From Odobenus rosmarus divergens (taxonomy: Eukaryota > Chordata > Mammalia > Carnivora > Odobenidae): a stretch of 64,000 nt of DNA. Shown in pieces: positions 1-16,729 of this stretch. The notes below the pieces were generated by a model. It was not told where the DNA came from, searched no databases, and saw only the letters and a list, made by a program, of their open reading frames with translations. The stretch's first letter is position 1. The number at the start of each line of letters is the position of its first letter. The translations under genes were made by a program, and so were the position numbers. The stretch is taken from assembly GCF_000321225.1 (NCBI RefSeq), contig NW_004450302.1, positions 2,653,162 through 2,717,161 of the forward strand, given 5' to 3'.

Positions 1-200
1 CCCACAGGCTTCCCCCCCCAAGGGGGTACTTCCTGCACTAGGCTCGCCTCCAGGCACCTGCTAGGGGCCAGCCACTTAACATTGACCCCTCCCCTCAAGC
101 CCCCAGCGACTCATTCCCCGCCCCCCGCCTGGGCGGCTGCAGTCCCTATACCTTTAACAAACCTCCACGTGCGTGTTAACGGCGGTGACAGCATTTCCTT
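1..200. other. Intergenic sequence upstream of PNPO
   Basis: C/G-rich flank with no coding signal that I can support. By mammalian synteny the next gene to the left should be SP2, but none of it is visible here. This is inference from the gene order of the rest of the window. Confidence 0.4.
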
Positions 201-488
201 GTCTCTCTGCTCCCGCCCCCGGAGGCGCCGCCCATTGGCCACTGGGTTCCTCTGTTCTCGCTCTAATTGGCCTCGCTCCCGGACAGCTCCAACCAATGGC
301 CTCTCCGCGCCTGTCTCCCTCCTCCGACCCTGAGCTCCCATTGGCTCCGAGGACTTAGGACCTGTTAGCAGGGCCTGGCGACTGGCGAATTCTTCCTTCC
401 CCCGGGTAAACTCCCGGGCTGAGAAACTGGTTCCGAACCCAACTGAACCCAGCGCTGGGCAACGCCGGGTCACGTGGCTGGCGGCCTC
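200..488 (+). promoter_or_regulatory. PNPO: PNPO CpG-rich promoter with four CCAAT boxes and a GTCACGTG E-box
   Basis: The block just upstream of the PNPO start codon is GC-rich and TATA-less. It carries four CCAAT/ATTGG boxes, the core recognised by NF-Y: ATTGG at 234-238, ATTGG at 266-270, CCAAT at 293-297 and ATTGG at 340-344. Spacings are about 32, 27 and 47 bp. A palindromic GTCACGTG E-box (USF/TFE/MITF class) sits at 469-476, only 13 bp before the ATG, so it probably lies in the 5' UTR or at the start site. TGACGT-type half sites follow at about 489-495. The transcription start is not determined, and dispersed initiation is expected for such an island. Confidence 0.7.
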
Positions 489-5593
<5,105 letters not shown>

Positions 5594-7570
5594 CTCTCGA
5601 TCTGCTGGCACCAACTGGAGCTGGGGCCGCGTGCTAAGAGAGGGTGTGGGATGGTGAATGGGACCCTTCTGAACTCAGCCTATTTCCCTCCCCACCCCTT
5701 ATATTTAAGGCTCTTCAGAGTTCAAGCTCCGAATTCTGTACTTTCAGTTGGCTCTCAAGTAGGTAGTCTAGTGGAGCATAAACAGTGGCGTAGAGAATCA
5801 CAAATGGGGAAAAAAAAAAAATCCCATAATTATTTTCTTGACCTTGAATACGATTTATTGGAATAGCTCCCTCTAGAGGTAGTAGCTGGTGTGATTCCCT
5901 TTTCTAGTGACCCTGGGTGGGCCCCCGTGGCCCTGTCCACTAGGGTATGACTGAGTCATACTGCCCGAAGCTGACTGGTTCCAGCATAAGTACCTGAGCC
6001 AATCTGGCTGATCCGTTTTTTTCTTGTCAACAATTTGAAATTTGAAATGGAGAGACCCAGAGCATGAGAGGCATTGTAGCCAAGTCCTACGGTGGCAATG
6101 GCAGCCAAGAAGCAAGCCTCCAGGTGCTGTTCCTGTAACTCCCTGAGTGACCTTGGATCCCTCCTTCCCACGTCTGGGCTGTGTAACTCCTCCTCCTGCC
6201 TCAAAACATCCATTATCCCTGGTTTTGTTTTGGTTTTTGTTTTTTAAAGGAAGTTTTTGGCTTGAACTAGCCAGAATCACTTTTTGTTGCTTGCAACTAA
6301 AGGAAACTTCATTAACTTACTTACTACTAGGGTATTTTTATAGCCCTGTACCCCACTGATAACTGCCTCCTGTTATCTGAAGCACAACAACGTGGAAAAG
6401 AGATGAAATGTATTCTCTGGAGCTCCAAAGAACCCAGAAGTGGGAGTTGCATGAACATAGATTTTCCTCTCTCAATTCGGGGAGAGACTTCAGACAACCA
6501 GGGCTGCCTAAGAGGGACTGGACTGTTAGGTAGCAAGTGTCTCCAGAAGTTTTCGATCCCTGGTAGTCAGGAGTTTTATAGAAGGGACTTATGTGCTGGT
6601 ACCTATGAGCCAGGCAGATTTCAATCAAGCTTTACTTAACATATTTGTTTCTGAGAGCTACAGATGTGCATATATACACATACATATGTATATTTCATTT
6701 TTCAGGTATAAAATTGTTATAGAGATGATACCTTTCTGACTACTCAGGCATCCCCTTCACCTACTCCCCGCCTCTGTGGATGATGACTCCTAGACACAGG
6801 TTTTCATCCATCCTGGAATTACCCAGGGAGCTTTAATCACATGTGATTTCACTGGTCTGAGTGAGATCTGAATTTTGGGTAACTTAAAAGCTCCCCAGGG
6901 AATTGTGTGCAGCCAAAAGTTGAGACCCCGGGTCTAGATCTACTCGGTGTGGTCCACAGACCAGCAGCAACACCACTTGGGAGCCCACCTCAGACCCATG
7001 AATCCCATTCTGCATTTAATAAGTGCCCCCCCCAGTGACCGGACGCATTGTCCCCAACTTCCACAAACAAACGACCTCCCACCCTCACCACTGGATTCTT
7101 CATCAAGCCTGGGCTGAACCGTATTTGCACACTCCTTGAGCACAAGTCTGGTGACAAGGACAACTTGAATGAATGGCCTACAGGCCAGGCTGGGTAAATG
7201 TTTGCTGTGACTAAGCCAGAATCTGAGAACTATTATTTGTACGTGTTGGCATGGAACTTGCCAAGTCTGTACACGGTTTCATTCCACTGTGTGGGTGTGT
7301 GCTCTGCTTCAGCGTCTGCCATTAAGTGGTTCCTCCAAGGGAGGCCCTCTTGGTGTTGATCCCCCTCATAAGCCCAAGTGCAGGAAGGCACAATGCTAAC
7401 CCTGTGGCCACTGAAGGAGAGGGTGCTGGGGTGCCCTTCTGTACTTTGTCCCGTTACTGGGAGCTCTGTATCCCCCACCCGCTAGCTCTGAGCCTGCTTT
7501 CAGCTGTCCCTTTCCTGTTCTTTGACAATCACTGTGCCAAGTCTGTAATAAAACTTCGTCAGCCGTGTGT
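5594..7570 (+). other. PNPO: PNPO 3' untranslated region
   Basis: From the TGA at 5591-5593 to just after the first well-placed AATAAA there is about 2 kb without repeats of the CAN-SINE class and without splice-site-bounded coding sequence. A roughly 2-kb PNPO 3' UTR agrees with what I recall of the human mRNA. The end point is inferred from the poly(A) signal; no cDNA evidence is available here. Confidence 0.6.
7547..7552 (+). terminator. PNPO: PNPO poly(A) signal AATAAA
   Basis: Canonical AATAAA, followed about 15-25 bp later by a GT-rich stretch (‘cagccgtgtgtgac’) of the kind used as a downstream cleavage element. Confidence 0.65.
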
Positions 7571-9130
7571 GACATTAATGTTCAACCTGGCCTGGTCACA
7601 TCCTCCCATCCCCCACCAGCCCAGGAAGGAGGGAAGTTGGGGGGGTTAAGGGACCCCTCCCACTTCACTCCTCCTCTCCCTAGAGGTAGGGCGGCCAGCA
7701 GGGGGAGCCTGCTGCCCAGGGTTGGCCTCTCCTGGGCAGTGCAGGCCAGTTGGAGCCGGGCCCCTCCTGCCTCCCCCTTACCCCTGTTGGGTCGTGTCCC
7801 AGTGAAACTGTGGCCGATAACACGTAGCCTCTCACAGCTCCTGCCCGTATTTGCACTCTCGGTTCCTCCTCCTCTGGCCTCATGAAAGCTTGCAGCTGCC
7901 TCCCTCCAACTCCCTGGCCAGCCAGATTGCCCTTTGGCTTTTAGCACACACCCACCCCCTGCCCCCCAGCTTAGGGATATATGTGGGGGTTTCCCTGGAA
8001 GATTCCTGCGGACACCACTTAAAGGCTGGAGCAGGATCTCATGCACCAGGCAGAGGGGCCGTAGACCCTCTCACCTAAGAGGGGTAATGGTAGCCGTGTG
8101 GTGCCAGTATTGGGTAGAAGCAGGGCTTGGTGGCCCAGGGCCCAGCCTCATTCCCAGCCCCCACCTCTGTCAAGGAACCTCAGGATGGGCTAAAGTGGCA
8201 GGCCCCTCTGGTCTGGTGTCTCAGAGGACACTCAGCCTCCGAGCTGGTTAGCTTTCCCCCATTGGTGCCAGAATCAGGATTCCCAGCTCCGGGCATTACC
8301 GTCTGCCACCCTACCTCCCCTTCTGCAGAAGGTGACTGGACTGCTTTCTTTGCTCTGAGCCTCAGTTTCCCATCCCCTGAGCAGAAGCGAATCAAGCATG
8401 GAGAGGGCTGTGGGCAGCAGTCGTTGCACAGGCCAGCTCTGGCTTCAGTCCCAGCGCCACTGTGGCAAGCAGGTGGCTTCACTTCTCAGCCTCAACTCAG
8501 CTGGAAGATGGGGATAATGACAGCACCTGTCTCAGGTGATGAGGGGACTCACCAAGAAACCTCATGGAGTACTTGCCACAGGGCCTGGTCCATTGTAAGC
8601 TCTCTGCAAACCCTGGCTATTCACAGTGGACAGGGCTAGAGTAGGGGGGAAGGCAGCTCCTCCATGGGACATTTTATGGATTGGGTAATCAGAAGGACCC
8701 TAGAAAGTTCTATGTGGTGGGAGGGATAGGGGAAGAGGCCTTGGGCACGCTTGAACCAGCCTGCCTTCCCTCCCTCCAGCTCCTGGTGGCCCTCACTCAT
8801 CCTCAGAGTTCCCCCTGGCCTGGGTGAGGCCACCCAACAAAGGTCCCCTTGTACGGGTCTGTTTGTTTTGGTAATAAATTTCCTGAGCAACACTCCCTGG
8901 GGTGGAGTGGCCCGACAGCCTGCAAGAAACTGACCTGGAAGCTGCAGGACCACATTGCTTAGTGGCCACCTTGGTTTCTCCCTGTTCCCTCCAAGAGCTC
9001 CAGATATGTGTCCAATTTTTTCTAGCTCCCAGCTGCTGGGGCTTGAGAAAGATCTGGACCTAACAGCACAGGAAGCATACTCTTTCCTCTTCCTTAACCA
9101 GAAGCTGTGGGCTATGGTGGAGTTCCTTAA
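7571..9130. other. Convergent PNPO/PRR15L intergenic region, left part
   Basis: No gene is supported. It holds a possible CTCF-type motif (ccagcagggggag, about 7695-7707), a MIR-like piece near 8420-8600, and otherwise unique C/T-rich sequence. Confidence 0.4.
8420..8620 (+). repeat. MIR-like fragment
   Basis: ‘cttctcagcctcaactcagc’, ‘tggaagatggggataatgac’ and ‘agcacctgtctcaggtgatg’ follow the MIR order in sense orientation. Confidence 0.5.
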
Positions 9131-9139
9131 TAAAGGAAG

Positions 9140-9277
9140 GGGGAGGAAACCAATATTAACTGAGCACCTACTATAGGACTGCTTATGGGGCACTTAATAC
9201 TGACCATTCCCACGAAATACATATTATTACAGAAGAGGAACCCGAGGTTCAGAGAACGTTTTTAAAAAAGTATTCCC
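9140..9277 (-). repeat. MIR fragment (minus), left part, split by three SINEs
   Basis: ‘aactgagcacctactatagg’ and ‘agaagaggaacccgaggttc’ are the complement of the MIR consensus. The match resumes at about 9885 with ‘caaatcacccagctactaag’, so three serial SINEs split one MIR. Confidence 0.65.
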
Positions 9278-9483
9278 GGGGCGCCTGGCTCTGATGGTTA
9301 AGCGTCTGCCTTCGGCTCAGGTCATGATCCCAGGGTCCTGGGATCGAGCCCCACATCAGGCTCCTGGCTCAGCGAGAAGCCTGCTTCTCCCTCTCCCTCT
9401 GCCTCTCTCCCTGCTCATGCTTTCTCTCTCTGTGTGTGTCTCAAATGAATAAATAAAATCTTTAAATAAATAAATAAAAATAA
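9278..9483 (+). mobile_element. CAN-SINE, first of three serial insertions
   Basis: Head ggggcgcctggc, TC-rich middle, long A/T tail. The 5' flank aaaaaagtattccc recurs directly after the element, which marks a target-site duplication. Confidence 0.88.
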
Positions 9484-9497
9484 AAAAGTATTCCCCA

Positions 9498-9678
9498 GGG
9501 CGCCTGGGTGGCTCAATTGGTTAGGCGACTGCCTTTGGCTCAGGTCATGATCCCAGAGTTCGGGATCGAGTCCCGCATCAGGATTCCTTGCTCAGCAGGG
9601 AGCATGCTTCTCCCTCTGACCCCTTCCCTCTCATGCTCTCTCTCTCGCTCTCAAATAAAATCTTTAACAAAAAAAAAA
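9498..9678 (+). mobile_element. CAN-SINE, second of three serial insertions
   Basis: Starts gggcgcctgggtggctcaat and ends in AAATAAAATCTTTAAC plus A-tail. It lies between two further copies of the target string aaaaaagtatt. Confidence 0.88.
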
Positions 9679-9683
9679 GTATT

Positions 9684-9884
9684 GGGCACCTGGGTGGCTC
9701 AGTCGTTAAGCGTCTGCCTTCGGCTCAGGTCGTGATGCCAGGGTCCTGGGATTGAGCCCCGCATCAGGCTCCCTGCTCAGCGGGAAGCCTGCTCCTCCCT
9801 CTCCCACTCCCCCTGCTTGTGTTCCCTCTCTCACTGTCTCTCTCTCTGTCAAATAAATAAATAAAAATCTTTAAAAAAAAAAAA
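9684..9884 (+). mobile_element. CAN-SINE, third of three serial insertions
   Basis: Starts gggcacctgggtggctcagt. Its A-tail is followed by aaaagtattccccaaatcac, the fourth occurrence of the shared target string and the point where the host MIR resumes. Confidence 0.88.
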
Positions 9885-10081
9885 GTATTCCCCAAATCAC
9901 CCAGCTACTAAGCGGTGGAACGAGATTTTGAGTCCTGATCCTAAACCAAACACCCACAACTGTGGGGTCAGTCACCAAAGGTCTCCTCCACTCTCTAGAG
10001 CCCCTGATGGTCTCTCTGTTGACCACTGAGCTGAAACTAGCCTCTTCCTTTGCTGTATTTTTATACTGACAACCCCCTTTC

Positions 10082-10199
10082 TTTTTTAATAAAAAAAGAT
10101 CTTATTTTTAATAATCTATAGACCCAATGTGGGGCTTGAACTTACAACCCCTGGATCAAGAGTCACGTGCTCTACTGACTGAGCCAGCCAGGCACCCCC
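10082..10199 (-). mobile_element. Short CAN-SINE variant (tRNA-related part plus A-tail)
   Basis: The complement carries the tRNA-like head (GGTGCCTGGCTGGCTCAGTC) and the B-box-like segment ending in CCCACATTGGGT, without the TC-rich middle of the long subfamily. It lies about 130 bp beyond the predicted PRR15L poly(A) site. Confidence 0.8.
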
Positions 10200-10330
10200 T
10201 GGGGACCCTTCCTGATGCTTGAAAGGAACCCTGAGCACTTCACTTACAGGCAGGGAATAAAGGCATGAGAAACAGTCCTCAGGAAATGTAAGACAAAAGC
10301 ATAAATAGGTTCTCTGCTTTTGCAGCATTG

Positions 10331-10336
10331 TTTATT
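10331..10336 (-). terminator. PRR15L: PRR15L poly(A) signal (AATAAA on the minus strand)
   Basis: TTTATT on + is AATAAA on -, about 0.8 kb downstream of the PRR15L stop codon, and is the first canonical signal in the unique sequence after the stop. This gives a 3' UTR of about 830 nt. Confidence 0.6.
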
Positions 10337-11148
10337 ACAAAGAGAGAAACCTACAATTACTATTTTTTTAAACAAAATTCAAAGCTCCAGGACTCATCTC
10401 TGGGGCTTGTCCTTCTTAAATACCAGTAGGAGGGGAGAAGAGAGCTGACTGCTTTTAGGTCCTACCACAGCTTCCCTACCTGCTCCCCGAATTTGGACCC
10501 ATGAGCCAGTGCAGCGTCCCTTTGAGGAGGTGTGCAGGAACCCTTGGGGTCCCTCACCTGGATTTCTGCAGCAGCACCCCTCCCGCCCAGAGTGCCAGCG
10601 GCTTCCTCTCCCTACACACCTGGGGGCAAGTTCCAGGAAATTTCCCTCTTGTGGTAGGTGAGCTCAAGTTCAGGGTCTCCGCCTCCTCCAGCTCCAGGAA
10701 ACCACTCCATCATGTGGCTTCAGGAAAAGTCACGCTCAGAACTGGTCCAGGGAACAGTTGTGGGAGCAGCAGTCGAAACTCACCCTTGAACCTGTGCCCC
10801 CGGGGGAGGCGAAATCTGTCCGCCCCCTCCCTCCGTCCCTCGCCATGCCCACCTCCCTGCCGGCACCACGACTTTGAGGAGGGCTGTCCTTCCTGGGTGG
10901 GACTTTTCATCCTTGGACTGGAGTGCCTTTGTACGTGCTGGGGGACGTGGGGGGACCCTGGGAGAACCCAGACCTTCCAGAAAGCTGGGGCACATAAATA
11001 CAAACCTAAAACCAGCCATTTCCTGCCAGCAGGCATCAACTGCCCCCACGGCGTCAGCCGTGGCCAAGGAGGCCGGCGTGGCAAGCTCCTGTCTCAGATC
11101 CGGCTGACGGCAGGAGTAGGGAGGTGTCCGCGTCCTTCTTGGCCCCCC
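10337..11148 (-). other. PRR15L: PRR15L 3' untranslated region
   Basis: Unique sequence between the PRR15L stop codon and its AATAAA, with no interspersed repeat recognised. A long open frame on the opposite strand through this region is judged spurious. Confidence 0.55.
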
Positions 11149-11451
11149 TCACTGTCCGTTGCCCTCCCTGTCATCAAAGAGGTTGGGGTTCTCTGCCAAC
11201 GTGGCCCGGACTTTCTTCTTCTCCTTGAAACGGCCCGAATTGGAGACTTTGACGTGCTTGCCTTTTGTATTCTTGTCCACAATCTTCTCCAGGCGGGTGT
11301 TAAAGTTGCCGTTGGGGCCCCCGCCCTCGGGCCTCGGGGCCTCGGTGCTGCCCTCCGTTTGAGCATAGGTGTCGGGGATCTCATACTGCACCTTGGGAGC
11401 TGATTTCTTTTTCCGGAGGAAGGTCAGCTTCCACCAGCCGGCCTCGGTCAT
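11149..11451 (-). CDS. PRR15L: Proline-rich 15-like protein, single coding exon (100 aa)
   Basis: A complete ORF from an ATG in good context (ACCATGA) to TGA. The product starts [20 protein letters not shown], continues [19 protein letters not shown], and has the conserved tail [20 protein letters not shown]...[20 protein letters not shown]. This is PRR15L by sequence and by its position between PNPO and CDK5RAP3; human PRR15L is about 101 aa. It is a small basic, low-complexity protein without a membrane segment or known catalytic motif, and its molecular function is unknown. The whole CDS lies in one exon. A splice acceptor on the minus strand (tgctcctgcag, ending at 11482) puts the 5' border of this exon at 11481, 30 nt before the ATG, so at least one non-coding 5' exon lies at higher coordinates. 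I could not place that exon. Confidence 0.96.
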   Translation of the reverse strand: MTEAGWWKLTFLRKKKSAPKVQYEIPDTYAQTEGSTEAPRPEGGGPNGNFNTRLEKIVDKNTKGKHVKVSNSGRFKEKKKVRATLAENPNLFDDREGNGQ

Positions 11452-11592
11452 GGTGGTCCCTGGAGCCGAGAGGGGTGCTTCCTGCAGGAGCAGGGTGGGA
11501 CAGTGAAAGGGGTCAGTGGGGAGAAAGGGGATGCCCTGGAGCAGCCCTCTCTAAACTCCTAATCATAGGCTATTTTAAGAGTCCAGGCCTGA

Positions 11593-11788
11593 GGGGCACC
11601 CGGGTGGCTCAGTCGTTAAGCGTCTGCCTTCGGCTCAGGTCACGGTCCCAGGGTCCTGGGATCCAGCCCCGCATCAGGCTCCCTGCTCTGCGGGAAGCCT
11701 GCTTCTCCCTCTCCCACTCCCCCTGCTGTGTTCCCTCTCTCACGTTCCCTCTCTCTGTCAAATAAGTAAAATAAAATCTTAAAAAAAA
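11593..11788 (+). mobile_element. CAN-SINE
   Basis: Element from ggggcacccgggtggctcag to an A-tail. It is flanked by the target-site duplication aagagtccaggcctga (11577-11592) and aagagtccaggcccga (11789-11804), which differ at one base. Confidence 0.9.
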
Positions 11789-11804
11789 AAGAGTCCAGGC
11801 CCGA

Positions 11805-14800
11805 AAGGATTGAAGGTGGGGGCCAAATGAACCCGGGGTTCAGATAAGCGCTACAACAGGAGAAGAGGGGGGTCTGGGGAATGAGTGGCATCAGATGGAC
11901 AGAAACACCCTGTGCATTTTGCCTAGAATTCATTACAAAATAAAGAGGATTTATGATTTAGAGAGTAATTTGGACTTCCCAGTGGGGACCAGGAGTGAAG
12001 GAGCTGTTGTGGTTTTTTTCTAAGCAGGAGGAGCCTCAGGGCAGGCAGGGGAAGTCCTGGGGACTGTACCAGCCTCGTGACCTCTAGCAAGGTACTTTTC
12101 TGGACCTCAGTGTCCTCACCTGTCCCTTTCCATGCTAACATTTAGCTCTAACGTTAATCCCTGCCCTCAGAGGGAGGCACGCTCTGCACAGTAATACATG
12201 ATAACGGTAATAATTACTGAGGGACGGCTACTTTCCCCACCTAGCTTCCATGAGGACAGGAGTTTGCAGGGGAGCTGAAAATCTGGAGGGAGGTTTGGTG
12301 GGGTCACAAGGTCCACATGAGATACGGTTATCACAGGCCAGACTCTCCACAAGGAACCCAACGGAGGTGGGGCTTGGGGGCTGACATCCAGGCTTCTCCA
12401 CTGACAAGCGATGTGCCCTGCGGTGATGTGGCCCCACATGGAGGTGGCCTCATCTTTTACTCATTTCCACAGAGGTGCTGTCTGAGTTAGTGGGAGTCCT
12501 GGGAGATGAGTCTGCTGGGACATCGTTGGCAGGTGGGGCGTGTAAGATGGAAGAAGGAGACAGCAGACTGGAGGAGTTCCGAGCAGCGGAAGGGCAGGCC
12601 AAGGGGTGAGAAATCAAGGCATCTCTGGGCCTGGAGAGGTCCTGGTTCTCAGGACCCTGCATGTGGCTGGGAAGGGTCCTGGGGAGGGGGCAGTAGCCCA
12701 GAAAGGTAGATGGTCGGGCGGCCCGAGCACAGGCGAATAGATTACCTCCTTTTAAAAACTGATAGTCTTAACTACATTTTCTAAAAAGACCAGGAAGAAA
12801 TACGACAAATGATGAATAGTGGTTTTCTTTATGGGGAAGGAATAGAGGATGTTTTCTTCCAGTATTTCTGATTTCTAGACATTCCATAATGAGGGTGGAT
12901 TTTTTTTTTTAAGAGGGGGAGCAAATCAGATTTGGGGAAAAAGAAAGCAGGATACTGACCTAGGCTTGGAATGGGTTGAGTGTCTGCCTCCGTGGGCCCC
13001 TTGCTGCTGTTGTCCCCTGTCCCTCCACATACTCGGCCTCATGCCCAGAGCGCATGCCTGATGGATTCCTTCCTACCTCTTGTATGGGAAGTAGATCCCA
13101 CATTACTAGCTCTGTCCCTCCAGCTGAGTTCAAGTAGCGGGAGAAACCCAGGGGAGATCTTGTGCAGCTCCCACTTAGAAAGCGGAGGAGGGGGTGAGAG
13201 TGGCCGGGGAAATACTTTCAGGGCACCCCGGAGAGGCGAGTGCATGAAGGGGACAGCCTGAGAGTTTTGCTTTGGCAGCTTGCCCCGCCTGGGCTTAGCA
13301 CAACCTTGCACAGAACTTGGTGTTCCGCTTCTGGAAGGAGTTGTGGGGAGGGCACTTGCTTGGCCCGTGGGTGCCACTCGCCTGGTCTGGGGCAAGGCCC
13401 ATGACCCCACCACCGCCCGTCCAGGGTTGGATGGGAAGAACTCAGGGAGTGGAGGATCCGGCTCGTGAGCTGACAGTAACCATCTGACTGCCCACCTCCT
13501 TGAGAGGTCGTGCTTCTGCCCCTGCGGCTAAAACACACCTGCTTTAGCGGGTGCCACAGATCGGCATCCACAGGGCTTAACTCTCCTTGGAATGAAGGAA
13601 GTGACAGATCACCAGGAACTTATCAGTAAACCACAGAGAAACGGGAATAGCCCTCGGACCCTGCCCTGGGGCCTCCACCATGGCACGAAGGCATCTGTTG
13701 GCCTTGAACTCTAGTCTAAGATGCCTTTTGCTGTTCCTTCTGTCCGAGAGGACATAGAAGCCCCAGTAAGAGGTGTCTGCCCCTTTTCGGCAGGACTGAC
13801 ATATGAAAGTTTGAACAGAACAGATAAATTAGAGGACTATTTGTTTTACAAACTAACCGAACTATAAGATTCTTTTAAGTAGTGAGCCACGCCAAGGTAG
13901 TATAAAATCTGATTTGCTTTACATCAAAAAAGTGCTGTGATATCAAAAGCTATCGAAAGTTGGAAAGAGCACTAGAGCTACAACTGTATGCCCAGGCTGA
14001 GCCACAGAAGGCCGGAGGGGGCTGGGGCGGGGGTGTACTTGGGATTTCAAGCGGACCCAGCATTTAGTGACATGTGGTGAGCCGCGCCATCGGCCTGCAC
14101 GGGCCCTTAGCTGGCCAAGCTGAGGGCTGGGCCCTTGCCCTGGGGCCCTGCAATCCGGGGGAAGATAGAAATCAGCCCTGAGGGTGCTAAATACACCTCT
14201 GCTCTTTGCACAATTTCAGAGCCCAGCCTGCCACCCCTCCCCTAGGACAGCCAGCCCTATGGCAAGCATGTGGCCAGCCCAAGACAGGCCCCACTGCCCC
14301 GGCTGAGTTCTGTGAACTACTCTTGTCCAGACTGGGCAGGGCCCCTTCTGAGCTGGAATGAGTTAACCATTGACTGTGTTGGAGGTGGCGGGCGGGGGGG
14401 GGGGGGGACGTGGCGGTGCAGAGGGGAGTTGAGGAAGCAAGTCAGCTTCTGGGCTTTAAGACAACACCCAGAACCCCCCAGCCCATATCCCTCCACAGGG
14501 CCCCTGATGGCACTTCTCCATTCTGGATAAGACTGGGGTACCCAGGAGAGGAACAGGGAGACGTCCCTACCAGATAGCCAGGAACATCCTCCAGGCTGGG
14601 GGGTAGGCTCCAGCTTAGCAGGCGTTAATGGAGAACTGCTCAGGACTAAAACTTTCCCAGAAAGAGCTCTGCTAGAGGCCTGGATTGACTCCAAGAGCCA
14701 GTGGGATGAGTCTGACTTCTGCCTGCCCACCTAGGGAGCCCACTTGCCTGGGCTCCCCTTCCCAGTTAAGCTTGTCAGCCACGGAGGCAGAACCGGGTGC

Positions 14801-16245
14801 CCTGACCGGGCTCTATGCCTTGGTTTCCCCACCTGCTCTCCCTCTTCCTGTACCTGTAATCCTGACTGTTTGGGCTGGAGGCGAGACCTTCCTCAGAGAA
14901 GGAGCTGAGTGTAGCAGCTGCTCAGGCGGGAGACTGGGAGAGACAGGGGTGCCTCCAGGGTGCCGCGCCAGGCAAGGCTCAGGCCAGGAGAGCTGGGTGG
15001 GAGCAGCTGCACGGCAGGTGCAAGAGAAACAGGTGCAGGAGCGGGTACCTGCTCCTTTGCGGCTCCGGGAGTCAAGGTGAACCTGAAACCCAGCCCCTCC
15101 CGGCTAAGTAAACAGAAGCAGAGGCCGGATCGGGCTGATGAATATTCATTACTCCAGAAATCCAATCCCAGTGCCCCTGCACCCACCCAGAAGCCAGGGT
15201 CCTCCAGGGATCGCCTCCGAGAGAAGAGGAAACCCCAAGGGAAGTCTGGAGCAGGGGAAACAAGGGAGCCTCTCTCCTGTTTCCCCATTCTCATGGGCCT
15301 GGTTGCACCCCACAGCCGTAGCCAAGGTCACCCTCACCCATTTCATGCCCCGAAGAGGCTCAGACCCTCTCCAGCACGTACCAGCTCTGAACGTTGCCCC
15401 AGGCACAATGGGGAAAGGGTTAAGCACCGTTGCTCCCATTGGCCGGGTGGGACGGGGTGCACCGCAGCTTCTTTGAACTCGGGAGCCGAAACCAGTCCCT
15501 GGTTAAACTGGTTGGCAGACCGGTTCCCAAGCTGTCAGCTCCACCCCAAAGCTCAATGCTCCTCAGGTGGGCACAGGGTGCACGGCTGGGGTTCCCTCCT
15601 GACCTGAGGGGCCCTTCCTCAAGTTGGGGGGTGCGGTGGTCACTGGCGCTGCCCTGGGCCAGCCTCTTGAGACCCAACCACCCTCAAAGAGGGGCAGGGG
15701 GGCATTTGTATTTGTGAGGTGGGAAGAGAAGGAAAGGCAAGAAGGCAGAGTTGTGTGCCTGTAAATCTGCATTAGTCCAGGTGGTTCGTGGCCTGGCGTG
15801 GTGTCCCGCCGGGGCTGCCTTTGCATCTCACTCCGGTTCACGTTGGCATTCTCTCTCCCCTAGGACAGGCATCCCTGGAGAGTGGGAAACATTTGCTGCA
15901 CGATCAGCGTACCCACAGCTGCCTGTCCAGGGCTGCCCAGCTTTGATGCTCAATCCACCCACCTAGCTACCTTCCTCCGAGGACTGAGTGGGTATTTGCC
16001 AGGCTCTGAGTGAGGCACTGGGTGGAGAAAAGGCAGATGATTCCCCGTTTCCTTGGGTTCCTCCTCCCCTCAAACAACTCCCAAACTAACCAACTCTCAT
16101 ATATGTGTATGTGCACACATATATACATATATAGTATTGTAATGATCTAGTCATACATTTGGCTCCCTTAGAGAATTTTAGCTCCTTGAGCCAAGAATTA
16201 TCTACCACTGATAGAGACCTGACATAGTAGGGACTTAACGCAAGC
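11805..16245. other. PRR15L intron/upstream region without recognised exon
   Basis: Unique, partly GC-rich sequence. A G15 run lies at 14394-14408. A GC-rich block at about 14.9-15.65 kb has an ATTGG box near 15436 and is the most likely place for the PRR15L promoter and first exon, judged only from composition and from my memory that human PRR15L spans several kb. No exon boundary can be supported. Confidence 0.35.
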
Positions 16246-16260
16246 TTTAAACACAACACA

Positions 16261-16489
16261 GGGCGCCTGGGTGGCTCAGTTGGTTAAACGACTGCCTTCG
16301 GCTCAGGTCGTGATCCTGAAGTCCCGGGATCGAGTCCCGCATCGGGCTTCCTGCTCAGCGAGGAACCTGCTTCTCCCTCTGGCCCTCCCCCCTCTCATGT
16401 GCGCGCTCTCTCTCTCTCTCTCTCTCTCTCATTCTCACTCTCTCAAAATAAATAAATAAATCTTTAAAAAAATAAAAATAAAAAAAAAA
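16261..16489 (+). mobile_element. CAN-SINE with (TC)n expansion
   Basis: Head gggcgcctgggtggctcagt. The middle holds a long TC microsatellite near 16408-16430. The 13-bp duplication taaacacaacaca flanks it (16248-16260 and 16490-16502). Confidence 0.92.
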
Positions 16490-16729
16490 TAAACACAACA
16501 CAAATGGGAAATAAAAGTCCCGTCTTTTCCCTAAGAAATTCTTAATCTAGCCTGTTGCCCGTGTCCCACTCTTCCTGGGTCAGGTAAATGTGAGAGAAAA
16601 CCCATCTATTTTACTTGTGATTTCAGCTACAGCAGGCTTGCTCTTAATGATCATCTTCCCAGGGGTTTATGTGAATTAAGGATATTATTTTGCAAGGTCC
16701 TCCGGCCTCCAGTAAGAAGTGCACACAGT

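Noticed and set aside
474..488. In-frame GTG start 15 nt upstream of the PNPO ATG
   Set aside because: Eukaryotic initiation at the ATG at 489 reproduces the family N terminus and the 261-aa length; GTG starts are not expected.
9278..9884. tRNA-like A and B box segments in many places
   Set aside because: These belong to tRNA-derived SINEs. The tRNA part is diverged, lacks an intact acceptor stem pair and is followed by SINE-specific sequence, so no functional tRNA gene is called.
10501..11403. 300-codon open frame on + overlapping PRR15L antisense
   Set aside because: The opposite strand carries the well-conserved PRR15L CDS and its 3' UTR. The plus-strand product is P/G/S-rich with no recognisable domain and is explained by GC-rich codon shadowing.
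14893..15607. Long overlapping frames on both strands at about 15 kb
   Set aside because: GC-rich DNA with few stops. There is no splice-bounded coding segment and no recognisable protein. At most this is the PRR15L promoter region.
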